From the NCBI RefSeq assembly GCF_014805625.2, contig NW_023998455.1:9427005-9491004 (forward strand): DNA of 64,000 nucleotides, written 5' to 3'. The stretch comes from Glossina fuscipes (lineage: Eukaryota > Arthropoda > Insecta > Diptera > Glossinidae). Positions 22,691 through 54,830 of this stretch are shown piece by piece; within the stretch, counting starts at the first letter, position 1; every line of letters begins with the position of its first letter. The notes below the pieces were generated by a model. That model had not been told where the DNA came from, made no database searches, and worked only from the letters and a program-made list of their open reading frames with translations. The position numbers were made by a program, and so were the translations under genes.

Positions 22691-25600
22691 TCGCTGGAAA
22701 TAGTGCACATTGGTATGGAACATTCGTTCTCCAGTTGTTATATGTATGCTATATATATATTCTCTACAGTAGGATTTTTATATCAGAATCATTACTCTAG
22801 GTTAGGTTAGTTTTTTTCGGTAGCAATAAAATGGAAAATTTGTTGAAAGTGGAATCGTAAGGAAGCGGTCAAGAAAATATGTTATGTGTGCATTTGAGAT
22901 ATTTTATTTTGCATCTTAGTATCAGTTATCTTCCTTGGATGTTATAAAAACATATATCGGATTGTATAGTTACTACTTAACCTTTACGACATTTCAATTG
23001 CATATTAAAGGTCTAGAAATATTATCTCTAAAAGTGCCTATATACCGATGCACGATGATCATGCTTGCTCTCATAGTTTCGCTGCTTTTCTATTAAGTAA
23101 TTCTGCTTACTTCGCAAGTAATCCATTATTTGAAGAAAAAACGTATGTGCAATCGTAAGCATAAATACATGTAGAATTCTCATTGGAATACTCTCCTCTT
23201 CAAGCTTATTCTACAAGATAAGATGCACACCGCTGGCAGCAACATGTAACAGTAGGCGCACACGCAATACTTGTCATGTATTTTTACGTCTCCCCGAAAA
23301 TCCAAACTACACTTGACCGCTTAAAAGAAGTCAGTTTTTAAAGACGGATACTTAGAAATATCTTCCGAAAAGCGGAGCAAAACAAAGCTTACGTTGCATT
23401 TACCGCCTCATACATAGAATATATCCATCGACAGTTTAGTGTTTCACCTTACTCTATGCTGCAATGGCATTTTAGTGGGTTTTAAATTCAGTCTACTATC
23501 GAATCAAACGCCCTTGATTACTTCGAAATCATTAGAGTTTTGCGATAGGCTCCGGTGGAACCCTTCAACAACAACGAGAGAAGGGGTTACCGAATTAATG
23601 GATAAGAATTTAAACAAAAGTTTTTCTAAATGCAGTATTACGAAGTCGTCAAATTATAACTAATCAGCGATTTGATGAAAACAAGATATTCCTAAATTAT
23701 TAAATCTGAACTTACTGAGGAATTTCAATGTTTTTGTGTATACTCCCTGCTCAAGTACGTGCTGTTGGTACCTGGTAGTCACGCTAAAGCTTTTCATAGA
23801 AACTCGACAGGAAGGAACCCTGTTAGCGTCAGTCAATATATGAAAAATGGCGTGAAGAAGGGCATACCTTTGTTGTTCGTTTTTCCTTTAATTGACTAAG
23901 CAAAGTAAATAACCACATGATAATATTTACGAGTTGCTGCAACAAGGTAGTTTCATGTTTTAATATTAAATTGGTAATTGTATCGTTTCGACCCACAGAA
24001 ACGGTTAGGTTACAGGAACAATAACATCCGGTCGTCAAGGCACTTCCGAAAAACGAACATGAACATGACGTTTATGACGGTCCTGCTGTTTTAACTGCAC
24101 CTTGCAATATTAGCCCTCCATTACCCAGAGCTTTATCTGGATTTACTCTTGCTTGAAGAGTGGTGGACTTGAATTGAAAATGCAGCGTTTGTTGTGTGTA
24201 TGGGAATATTCCCCATGCGCTAAACAAAAAAAAAAAAAAAGAAACACTCTTTTCACGAAACGTTTTGGATTTTTCCGAAGATTCATCCACCAGTCTAAGT
24301 TCCCTTTAGAACAGACTAGAGCTCCCTCAATGTAGGGATCTACAAAAACCGTTGGTGCTGCAGGTCAAATAATTATTTTGTGGAACAAGTAAGTCAAAGT
24401 GACGTGTGGGCACTACACTTTGTCCAGGAATTAGACGAGAAAACATATTCAAGAACAACGCCGTAGTTTAAACGGCAATACGCGCAGCGACCGTGTGACC
24501 AAATCCGCCGCTCTGATTATATTGCTCTTCTATTATTTCGCAAATTATTAAATTTTATCTATAAAAAAAATGATTTTAACCCCGTAGAAACCACATTACT
24601 ATAAATAAGGAAGCTATAACCATCTAGGCATAAGGGCATTTAAAAGAGAAGGAGGAATATCACGATTACGCTGTGCTATTATCCTTCAAACTTATACATT
24701 TTCCTAGGGCGGACGAGCTGGATAACTGTAAGTTCACAACAACTGTAGATACGCATTGCAATCTTGTTGTTTGGTGTTTCACCGGACTGGTTGGTATATG
24801 AACGAGCGTTAGTGATTTGCAATATATCGTTCGTCGGTAGATATCTGCAGTAATAGTTTCATTCGATTTTAGCAGCTCGTACTACACAACAGCTTGCATA
24901 TCCCAGCATATGCACAGGAAAACTTTAGAGCCATAAATACTTCGCTTCAGTGTCGATATGGATAGCTCTCTTACATTAACCTATAGCTTTTTGTCGCAAT
25001 AGATTCACTTTTTCTCGCCAATCGGAATGCCCCGCAGGAAACTCTGCACAAAACGCTTTATTGATTGATGGTTCCCTCACGACATAGTCTATCTTTTGTT
25101 TCCTAAGAAAGTCAGCCCCGATATTAGAGAGGGATGTGATGTAAAGGAAAAACTTTTGACGATGATGTAAGACATGTCCGAGTTAGTTTCATAATTTTGT
25201 TCTCCTATTTATAAATCTACGTGACATTAAACTGTTATGCGTAAAAGTATATTATGACAGTGTTAAAACTCTGTAAGAAATTTTGAAGTGCCCTATCTGC
25301 TCCACGTTTGGACTATTAGTCCGAAATTCGCGAATACTTTTGAAAAATTTCTATATATAAAATAAAAAGGCGAAATGTAATAAAATTTCTTAATGTAGTT
25401 ATATTTCTATAAATTAACAAGCGTTTATTTTTAAATTATACCCGCTTCTCCTTTTAAGTCAGATAACATGACGATAATCGAAGTTGCACTTAGGGAATCA
25501 GTGAAGACAATATAAATTACAACCCACTTTGTTTTTATACAATCTTTTAGTGTTTGTCAATAATGCCATTATATCTGCAGATGAGATTTTAAAAATTTTT

Positions 25601-28600
25601 CAGGTGAAGGTAAATTCAATATATAAAAAAATGATATTACTTTAATAAAATTTACTTTTGTCACGTAGAGCATATGGAAGTATTATGATGCGCATTTACA
25701 TAGTAACCGTCGTGCTGTGGCCAATGGAGTCATAAACGTTAATATAAATAAATTTATAACAATCCCTAATTTGCTTTCTATCGCCTTAACTTAGCTTATT
25801 TGTTTAGGACAAGCTCGTTGGATAAAGCTTTTTGGGTTACTGCCAATTACTTCGATTATTTTATTTATGCAATTATATTAATAGTTCGCTTTTCCTCTCG
25901 CGAATGCCGCAGATCTCCAAGCAAATTCTTCGCGGTAAACCTGAGCAGTTCATTTAAATAAGATAAACGTTAATCCAGCCATGGAAATATTGATTTTTGT
26001 AGATGCCGTCGCGATAAATAAACACTCCTAATTTCATTAAATATCAAAGACGAATCGTCTCCCGACAGTTAACCTCATGTTGAATAACACGTGGCCAGAA
26101 ATTTCTTCCAGACTACTGCAAGAAAATCCCCATCGAACGAATTATAAAATGAATATACCTTAAATCGGAGCAAATGACCATTAGATTATAGTTAATGCAA
26201 ACCTTTTTTGAAAAATACCCTTTTTTTCTCCTTTTTTTACCGCGAGTTTATCTTTTACTCGTTGTGGTCAGTCAATGTCATATTGCCCGCAATTTCTTCA
26301 ATATTCATGTTACGATTGGAGGTATCATCTCCACTGTCTTTCCCCGCAGAAGTGATAAAACTTAAAAAAGCAACCTAAATAAAAAGTACTACACATATTT
26401 GAATTGTAAGAAATATGCAGCAACATTGCAAACCTACATGCGACAAAGTAACTTTTGTTTTCTATATAATGGTTGATATTTTAACAATTAAAGTTCACAA
26501 TACAAAAAAATTTAGTTTTTTAGTAAACATATGAAATTTATGGACGGCATATTGATATAATTTTTGAAAAATGTAAACAATCAAGATCCAAAAATAAGGT
26601 AGGAAAGTGAGTTTCAAGCTTCAAAATTGCAATCACAAGCTTCTAAATCTCCAAAAAAAAATGCAAAATTTTAGATTTAAAGAAGGAAGTATAAAGGAAT
26701 ACATTTGGTTGCGTTCTTATATCATAGAAATTCTATAAATTAAAAATACTTATTACTGAAAAAGTAAAAGCAAGGTGAAGACTAAAATATTAATCAAAAT
26801 TCGCAAATTTTTTATAAATTGTTAACGCAGAAGAAAATTTGATGCATATATGTAACAACTGGACAACCCAACCATATTTTCATTCATCGATTTTCGTATT
26901 TTCACTTTTCTTGAGAGAAGCAAATATATGGGAATTTGGAAGACCGAAATTTAATAACTGCTTCATTCATATCATCCTTTCGACAACTAATGAGCTAAGA
27001 TTAAACTGATTGTTAGCGGCAAAGAAATCGTAAATAATTTTTAGGTTAGCGTTTGTTTAACACATAAGAAGCTTCATCTATTAAAAAATGTTTGTCATGA
27101 AGTCACCATATAACCGCACGACAATTAACTACAAGGGATATAGCAAATTTTTTTTCCACTGTCCACAATGAACAGGCTATGGTGCAACGTGATTGCTACA
27201 TTACTTTCCCTTGCGCCCACAAATTTTGTTAAATAGAAGTGATCTAACTTGTCCACTAGCTTTATTAGTTCCAACGCAATATATAAAACTACTAGAAACG
27301 AGCCAACAAAAATATTTCTAAACTAGAAGCACTCAATCTAACTCCATTCTCTGTAAAACCAAAAATAAAACGACTAATTTTAACCATCCGCTTTCTTTTT
27401 TTTATTAATCATGCACTTTCAATATTATTAAGGAAGGAAGAAATTCTTCTCCTGCTTTGATGTTAAAAAAAAAATTTTTAGAATCTTTTACATTGTCTGA
27501 GACTTCTAAGTTCCATCGTTGAGTATTCTTTTAGAAAAAATTTATTAAGACAAAGTTGATGTTGTAGAGATTAGTCCCTACGTGTTTATTTTACGTTAGA
27601 AGAGTTCTTAGGTTAATTGATTCGTTTCGAGTGCGATAAAAAGTATTTATTGTAATATATACATATATATAAGTCTATAGTTGACGAAGTGAGAGTTGTA
27701 TGCCTTGAAAACTACTGCAAATAAATCCAAGGCTATTGCCACATAAACTACAATAAAATCTTTACGATGAGCAATTAGACAATTTGTCCAAGTTTTTTAA
27801 TTCCCCATTGGCATAGGCAGATGGACGAAAATGGGTACATTTGCTCTCTTAGTGGATGAGGATAATAAAGCAAGAACAATTGATATAAAAACTTTGGCCA
27901 GAATTAGAGAGGAAGTCTCTGTTTTAAGTAAAAAATTTGCTTAAAAAGATAATTTGTCGTCGATTTCCCCTGATGTGTCTTTTTCTGGAAAAGTTTCTCT
28001 GGTTACTAAACGCATGTCTAATAAGGTTTTAGAAGTATTGCAATTTCTTCACTTTGAATCCGTTTTCAAGTACAAATCGTTCATCTCCACAGATTCTTAA
28101 TTTTTATTTGTACAGGAGAAACCATCAGAAAATAGTAGCAGAAACCTAATATTTGTAAGTTGCACAATATTCCTACTTTTTAAGGTGTATGTAAAGTCTT
28201 TAAAGCTGCACTTGCTTCATATGATTCTGATATAAATAATTACATCATCAGATTAAGTTTTCAAATTGTTACGGCCTTGCGTCCTTGTAGCATTGAATAA
28301 GTGCCCGATTTGAATGACGTAGATACTATTTTCGTAGACGTACAATGTTAATACAAATAATAACACCGTTAAACAATCGATGTACCTGAAGGTTTAACAC
28401 ACATCTGCTGCAGGTCCTCAAACAAGCACATTTCAATCTTTTAAAGAATTGATTTGCATGAAACTATGAATAAAATCCCGCAGCCAAGAGCGGCTCGTGC
28501 ATTTTCGTACCAACAATTTTTCTGCATTAAAAAAAGACAATTAATTGGCATTTACGATGTGGCGAAAAATTATGTTTCCGAACGTTGTCCGAATTGACTT

Positions 28601-31600
28601 TGAGAATGGTGATTAAGAATATGTTTACTTTACAATGTTTGATGGATATTCATCCACTAACTAAATTAACAAAATAAAAAAAATGAATATAGGGGTGACA
28701 GAGAAGTTTGGATCGAATCTACTCTAATTGGGGTTTTAGCTTATGTATATATGTGACCAAACGTCGTAGAGAGAAATATATAAATTTCTACGTCGATTAT
28801 TAAATATACCAACGGCTTCCTGGCACCAGGGTTTTACACAACATCACTGTTTAACGTGTAAAACCATAAGCTACATTAAGAAGGCATCAAACATCACGTC
28901 CACTTTTATTATGAATTGATAGGTTAGTTACGAACAAAATTTATAAAAATTATGAAACGTATGTCAAAAATGTTTGCAGGGTAAGTATTTGTACATGTAT
29001 AAGTGCAAATTTCGAATATGCCTACGTACAAAACGTGCTATTCGTTCGATTTGCACAAAAGTTAATATTAATTTACACTGTTTACTGAATTTACCAGGCA
29101 AAGGACATATGTTAAAAACTGCTGCATGAATAATTAATAAAAAAAATTTTGTTTATACAAGGTAACTAGAAAAGCCGTAGTAAATGAAATACGAATAAAA
29201 GTGAAAATTAGCAACTTAATTGTTTTCTCTGAAGTTAATGGTTTTTCATTACTTCCATTTACGGGTCTTTCAATCTAGTAACTCCCTAAGCAATTACAAT
29301 CTTTATTCGCAAGCACAAATCAAGGGCGAGGTTTTTAGTTTCACAATGCAATTTATATGAAAATGAAAATATGTGATCAATCGAGAGAGTAAAACACAGT
29401 TTGTCCGGAAGCGAAAATGCTCGTCAATATAAAAAAATGACATTTGGTTTGATTTGCGCTATATATGTTCGCTATAATGTCCGAGACTTTTGATCTAATC
29501 TACTTCGAAACTAATTCGCTTTAAAAAAAACCTTACTCGTACCATGCCTGTCCTTCTCCTTCTCGTAGCATCGAAATTATAATGACAAACCACACGGAAA
29601 ACTTACCAATTAGAATATACGGGGCCGTTTAAGGAGGTGAGAACAGTCAATCTTCCATCAAAAAAATCCGATCAGAATAAAATGCAATCCTTGTGTAAAA
29701 CAATTCAAATGGTCTTCCCGATGGAATCACTAAAAATAATAAAGGATGTTTCTCTTCTTATCCACTATTGATTCGCAATTATATCAACGGTAGTTCTGAC
29801 CATAGAAAGTGCGCATTCGAGATTTCTAATAAATCGAAGATGATTTTCCCATTTTTGTTAAGCCTGCTTGCTGTTAAAAATACCATGGATTTAAAAAGAA
29901 TAAGAAAGCTATAAAGACGAAAAGAACATAAAGCCTATGTAGAATCTTACGTGCAGTACGAATATATTACAAGAATTAATAGACGGTTGTGTATGGAAAA
30001 AAGAGAAATGAAGTAACGTGTAACTCGAGACCAATGTGCACGCATATGCTAACGTAGAAATAAATTTTTGTATTTTTCGATATGTGCATATGTATTGCAC
30101 TGCGCCTGAATGCGCTGCTATTTGTGAATTACGAGAGCTTTCAAGTTGATACTTGAATCACTATGCTTATTGTTGTATTGTGTGAAAATACCGTCCTCAA
30201 CATCAATTGTCATTGTTATGTACGATAGTGAAAGCAAAACGAATTGCCATCGAACTATGCAGTCTATTTCGCGTAGCTTGAAATTTTATGCTTGCATGTG
30301 TACATATGCATTTAAAAAAACCAAACCGCTTAAAATTTGTGGAAAAGAGACACCAAATAACTCGTTTATGTTACTATTCATTCGACACAATTAGCATATA
30401 AGTAAGTTTGCAAGAGAATATGTTTTTGATAAAATCTTCGTCGGGGATATAAATTTATCCAATCAAAATACTGCCTGACAGAGACAAAAAATTTTGCAAT
30501 CCACCAATTAAAAGAGGCCATTAAATCATTTCGTTAATTCGGCATTGGATTCGCTTACAAACAAAATTTTGTTTCTGGCAGTGCACGTATGTGCGCCTCG
30601 CTCACAATACTTTGTATGTATAAAAATATTTTATTTTCAATTTATACGCAATGTCAATGATGATTCGCCCAATCATGAGATGTTGTGTGTCGTATTGGTG
30701 GACGCATGTTTGTTACACTATGTGATTATTGAATAAAAGAGGGATGACACTACCAGTATCAGTATGAGTGCATATGGGGGACGAGAGCAAACAAGCTGGT
30801 AGGACGAACAACGACCACTTAATGAGCCGAGCATACTTTCCAAAAACATTGAAAACTGATTCATCTTAATAAGAAAAACTTATTCGAGGGCTATCCAGAA
30901 GCCATCTGAGAAGCACTCGTCAGTACTGTACAGACCTCTTGTTTCATTTGACGGAATCGTGTCGAGTGGTTATTCATAATAAATTCACTGATGTGGGTTC
31001 TTCATGCGAGTGTTTGAAATCAAAAGTATTTGAACAATATATTTTCAAGAAATGAAATGTTATTCTATTGACGCTACAATACCGTAATTCAAATTCGTTT
31101 TGGTGATATTTTCTTGTACGAGTACTTTCATAAATATTTATCATTTCCGTGTAATTTGCGAGATTAGCAATCATTTATGACTTGGTATAATGTTTATGCA
31201 GTACAATGATAAAATTCTTACAACAGCTGCTTCATAGCAAATAATGAAAAGATAAATGTAACAATAACAAAAATGATCCTTTGCCTAAAATATACGTATA
31301 TACATACACTTAATACACATAGATATTGAGCAAATTTGTGCAACGGAAAACATTGTACGAGAATTAAAAACCATATTAAGAAATATAAAAATCAACCGAG
31401 TTAAAGTGATTATTTTGCTACAAAATCGATCAAAATTTGTATTGAAGGTAACTTGAACAATTAAGTTGTGTAGTAAGCGTTATATAAATTAAAAACGTCT
31501 TTTGCATAATTAAAACAACTTTTCGGTTAAAATTTTTTGTTAATTTAAATCGCTTATATGCACACGCCAAATGGAGGGCTGCACATAAGTACACAAAAAG

Positions 31601-32659
31601 AAAAATAGAAAGAGAAGGACGGAGAGAGGGAAAAGAGACAGAGATACTTTCGAGGCTGTCAAGAGCTTACAAGGGGCTTAGTGGATAATTGAAAGAGTCT
31701 TCAAAAATGTTTCAATATTCAACTACGAGCAGATAGAAAAAATTAATATAGAAACAACCAAAAGTAAATTAGCTCTAAATTCATTCACTAAATTGGATCT
31801 GAATAAAAGCGAAAATAGGCAAATTTAGCATCTTTTCTTTAACAACATTTAAGCGCACATTGTCTCTACCATCATTTGTGAGCTCAAGGAATACCTTCAC
31901 AGTACTTAACAAAGGACATACACTCATTAAAAGATCTGAGTCTCTCGGAACATTTAATGACATCACATATTAGCTTGTAGGGGAAAGAAAATATACTGTT
32001 GTAATGCGTAGAAAGGCAGACGTATGGTGCATACCTATTGCTTCGTCTTTCCTTTTCATAAATATATTGCCATTTGTGTGCTATGAAAACGAAAAAAGCT
32101 AGTTGAAGTTCCATAAAAATGAAAAAAAGCTGATTGAAGTTCTCCTTCGAGATACGCGACGGCACTTTTAGCATTATTTACAACTAATGTAGACACTCTA
32201 TTGATTATATGCAGCAAAACATATCACATCCACTTCGAATTATGCTTAGAATAATACAAAATCTTAAATAAAAAATTTCATTTCCAGCTATTTTAACGAT
32301 TTGGACATTCTTGTTAGATTTGTATCTAAACCCTGCGCATTCTACAACTTGATATACAAAATTGATGTTAGTTCTTCAGAAGTAAGGCTTTTAAAGTTTT
32401 TCTTGTCTTTATCTTTCTGATATCTAATTCACTAGACAATCATCGCATTGACTCATTTGAGATCCGGCGTCTTTCGGTAAACCAACTTAATTCATCCAGC
32501 GGGTCTTCACATGTTACTCTCATGCTTATTTTTTTTCAATTTTATTCCGTAACACATTAAATAAATACTATTAAAAATTTTCTTCACATGAACTCAAACT
32601 TTAAGGATCGCTGTACGACTTTCCAAGTTTTCTTTTTTCTTTTAAACAAACATGTACAC
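22691..32659. other. Long non-coding stretch upstream of scro
   Basis: About 10 kb without a recognisable gene or transposon domain. Open frames are under about 85 codons and lack motifs. There is a pure A run near 24226-24240. Non-coding first exons or enhancers of scro could lie here, but nothing in the sequence alone fixes one. Confidence 0.5.
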
Positions 32660-32860
32660 GTCGGTTCTGATGACGTGGAAAAACGATCGATTTAGAGTTT
32701 GCAGCGCATTCACGTAAAGAACGCAAACGAGTATCATTTACATAATATCATCGAGTATGATTTTATAACAATCCACGTGACGTTACCTAGGCAACAACGC
32801 TTTTCAAAGATCCTGTGCATGTCATTATAATATACTGATATTTATCTATTCATGGCATTT
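32660..32860. promoter_or_regulatory. Putative enhancer/promoter: X-box, E-box and CRE cluster
   Basis: GTTACCTAGGCAAC at 32782-32795 is a full match to the RFX X-box consensus (GTNRCC, short spacer, RGYAAC). Immediately upstream are a CACGTG E-box (32774-32779) and an overlapping TGACGT CRE half-site (32778-32783). Another TGACGTGG lies near 32669. RFX sites of this quality are typical of ciliary-gene promoters in flies. Which gene it would serve is unknown; the nearest recognised one is scro, about 3.7 kb away. Confidence 0.4.
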
Positions 32861-35010
32861 ATATTTATCCATTCATGGCAATTGTGTACACATATATATA
32901 AACGAGAATATAATGGAAATGTAATAGTAACGCTAGAGATAATATATTACAAGTAGAATATATAACAAATTATAACTACGTTGTTAACAAAGCTTATTAA
33001 AATTATATGGCGCCTTCCAGTCAATTCCAAAAATACTCTTTCTATTTGGTTCATTCCGACTATCCACATAATACCACAAAAATGAAATGTAGTTAAAAAT
33101 GGGCAAATTAGCTCCAACGCGCGAAGTGACGTTCAATATTTTAACTCAAAATAATACAGTTAGTTTCTACAGTATTCTTGCGTAAAAATCCACGATAACA
33201 AGTCAGCCTAAAGTCCTTTACTAAAAAGGTTATATTGTCAATTTCTATGTCATTTATCTTTCAAAACCTCTTTTTTTTAGTAGTTGAACTGTACGTTTCT
33301 CTACCATTCGTTCTGATAAAACTTTCTGTCTTCATTATTAGTTTCCAATTATGTACTCGACTAACCTTTTTCCTCTTACTAGATGCAACATTTTACACTT
33401 TATATTTCCTGAATTTAATACATCCTTTGTGAACAGTGTAGTATATACAACGATGCGTAACTTTTTTTCGAAATTTTGCGTACACCGTTTGTGCCGTATA
33501 GCGCATTATAGGAGGCATTAAGTACTTGTAGTTCTTTAATTCCATTGCCGAATTTTTTTAATTTGTTATGCTCACGCCGTTGTTGTATGTACAACGTATA
33601 TAATTCAGTGCAACAAAAGAATTATTACATATTGCATGAAGATTGCAAGATATTTTATTAATTTTATTTGTGGGTATATCAATTGATTTTATCTGACAGT
33701 AAGAAATGTTTGTAGATTAAAACCGTTTTTGCAATATTATGTTATATTCCGCTAAGGATTGTCAGCTTTGTTGCCAGTTGTGAGGTTCTTTTGAAAACAT
33801 CGCGCTCGTCAAGTTCTTTCTAAAGTCGTTGACTAAGAATATATATTCTAAATGCAATTGTTAGCATTCTAATAACGGAAATCAGAAAACCGGAGGGACA
33901 ATTATGGCTAAGTAGATTCAATACTTTACGCTGAATCAGAACACGTACATTTTATGGGATATTTAACCGCTACTTTTAAATTTCCAAATTCTTAAGAATT
34001 GCATTATGCATTTAGTGTATATCTATCCTTCTCCTAAAGCTAAACAAATAGCTCTTGTATTCACGCGCAGGAAATCATTGGATTTCCCAAAATTCGTAGT
34101 TCGACTTTGGCGAACAAAAGTATATCCCATTCTCATCATTATCTATTCTTAATTGCTTTGCAAAGACGAAAGACGTTTATGTATACAAGCTCGTCTTATT
34201 AACTACTATGTTTAAAAAAACTCGAACGTTTAGCTGATGAATCTTTAAATCTTTTTATAGTCTGTTTGGCAACATCTTTTCAAAAAACTTGCCTCTGATA
34301 TCCTAGAATACAGAAGAAAGCTACTAGGATACTAGGATGGACCATGCAATCGTTTTTGAAGGAACCGTGTATAGAAATGAGAACAGCGAAGTTGTGTAAC
34401 GCAGCTAGACATTATTAACTAGTTAAAGCACTTCGTTTAATATTCCATATTGCCCAGATATTTTTTTCCAATTCAGAACCTCAGAGAAACAAAGTGACCA
34501 AATTGAGTAGAAGACGACAGCATTCAGTTTGCGTCCATTCTTATGGTAGTATAATGACAACAGCCACTGTTTTGATAGATAACCTTCTCTTCTACGGACA
34601 TGAATTTATCTGCTTGCATGTAAACCGCAAAATCCATATGTCAGGATGTTCAAACCGGTGCTTTCGCTAATAGTAAATCTTTCTTATGCAACGGTGATTT
34701 GTGACTCACGTAAGTTATGAGGGGAAGTGTCGGCTGGCAACTCCAATAGCTTGAGATATATTGTTTTTGCTGCTGTTGCTATGTTGCAGCAGGTATACTT
34801 TGGTATTTTTGACAAATGTGTTCTTACGATTATTTATCCACTTATCCTGTGCCGCTGCTTTATCGCAATTTACGCCAAATTGTGTATGTATGCACAAAAA
34901 CAAGTTTTGTAAATTTATTAGCTTAAATGTGCGTGTTTTAATATCCACCACCGAAGAATAGGGGATTATTCATTTTGTGAAAACCTCTACAAAAGTCAAA
35001 AGAAAGTTTT
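32861..35010. other. Non-coding DNA upstream of scro
   Basis: AT-rich with no convincing frame. Two overlapping small frames at 34727-34961 and one opposite them (34715-34951) have no domains. Weak LINE-like words near 34150-34350 were too short to call. Confidence 0.45.
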
Positions 35011-35011
35011 A

Positions 35012-35125
35012 TAGACCCCACAAAGTATATGTGTTTTTGATTACCATCAAATTCTGAATCGATTGAAGCGTAAATGAATGTGGTCCTGATCGCAAAAATA
35101 AGTTGTCGGCTTCACATTACAACAT
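35012..35125 (+). repeat. Dispersed dipteran repeat, copy A
   Basis: TAGACCCCACAAAGTATATG, then TTTTTGATTACCATCAAATT, CTGAATCGATTGAAGCG and CTGATCGCAAAAATAAG. It aligns with 41718-41850 in the same orientation. This arrangement (TATATTCTTGAT, TCAAATTCTGAATCGATTTAAGC, GTCCGTCTGTCCGTC) is one I recall as a very common dispersed non-coding repeat in fly genomes. Copy A lacks the GTCCGTC block. Confidence 0.6.
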
Positions 35126-36438
35126 TTTGGAATTTGTTGCAGCCAGGCTGGTATTGAAAATTAGCAAAATTTGACAAAGAACACACAAGCAGTAAAATTA
35201 AAACTCCTCGGACTTCAAAAGCAAAATAAGTAGGTTCTTATGCTGACTACTCATAAACTGCAATAATAAATCCTGCCCACATCCTGAAATCAGCTAGGGA
35301 ACGTTAATATATTGCTTTACTATAACTACTAGATCTTTATCTAATCCTATCTTAGACCTAATATCTAATTTTCTCTTTTAAAATAGAGTCGATAGCGCCT
35401 GTTGTTACTGCGCAATTTTTTTTTTTTTTAATCTAAGAATTTATTTCATTACTCTAAAAAATTACTAGTGAAGGATCAGCTACAATTTTGAGGTGAACAA
35501 TGTGATCATTTAATTACTATGTAATAAGAAGGAGAACAATGGCACATAAGTGTATACATACTTTGTTTTAAACTTTACAATACGTGCATATTTTATTTTG
35601 CTTTGTTGCTGCAGGCTCGGTCTTAACAGTTCCAAATTATGCACGCATATTCATTTTGCCTAGCTGCAGTGATGCAACGCACTAAGCAGCCAGAAAATAC
35701 GGTTTGCATTACATTAATGCATTAAAATCATAAGGTACTTGAAGAACTAACTGTATGATTTTCTGTTGTTTACATCAACTGCTAGATCATCTACATGCAT
35801 TGTTGCAATGATGCATGCAAGCTATTGAAGCTGAATTCAACTACGGTCAAACCCGTACAGCCATGTCGTATCAAGTTCATCGAGTTTGTAGTATATACCG
35901 CATACGCTCGCATTGTGTTTAGATCTTTTTAAATTCTTTTAAAGATGAATTCCGTCCGTAAATATGTCGCTTGAGAAGTAAGCAATTCGTCCCTATTGGA
36001 TATGCATTATATCACAGCTCACGCGCTTTCATAGATAAATCGAATGCTTTGGATAGACAATCTTTTGCATTAAAAGTTTTAAAGTCGAATAAAAGGATGA
36101 ACGGGAATGCAGGAAAATGAATATGCCTATGACGAGATGTGACCACGACACGAAGAATTTACTGACGTCTTATGTTGTATTTACCTATAAATACGATTTG
36201 CCATTTAATATGAACATACGCCATATTCGCTGACTCGTCGATATTGGTTGCAGTCACCATGCTAAAACTATAACCGAATAGCAAAAAAGTTTTAAGAGTT
36301 TTATGGAACAGCAAAATGAACCAAAAGCCTTATACAGCTTTATTGCACATACGCTATGAACAAGCGTGATAATGTGCATCTTGTAAAAATAAAAATGCAT
36401 CTGTGATTTACATAGCCTTACGTTTCCGATCTTTTCAG
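35126..36438. other. Region just upstream of the first scro coding exon
   Basis: Non-coding. A cluster of TGCAT/TTGCAT words at about 35630-35830 includes the palindrome CATTGTTGCAATG (35796-35808). The segment ends at a good acceptor (TTTCCGATCTTTTCAG, AG at 36437-36438), suggesting that the first coding exon is preceded by an intron and a non-coding exon further upstream. Confidence 0.4.
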
Positions 36439-36481
36439 GATTGGGATATATTAACAAATTTCGTAAATAAAACCATTTCGT
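36439..36481 (+). other. scro: Probable 5' UTR part of the first coding exon of scro
   Basis: It lies between a pyrimidine-rich acceptor ending at 36438 and the ATG at 36482. An in-frame TAA at 36464-36466 shows that this ATG is the first possible start in its frame. The upstream non-coding exon is not identified. Confidence 0.45.

Positions 36482-54830
<18,349 letters not shown>

Noticed and set aside
34150..34350. Words resembling CR1 thumb motifs (ATRILGW, LQRRKTF)
   Set aside because: Too short and out of the normal order to support a LINE call.
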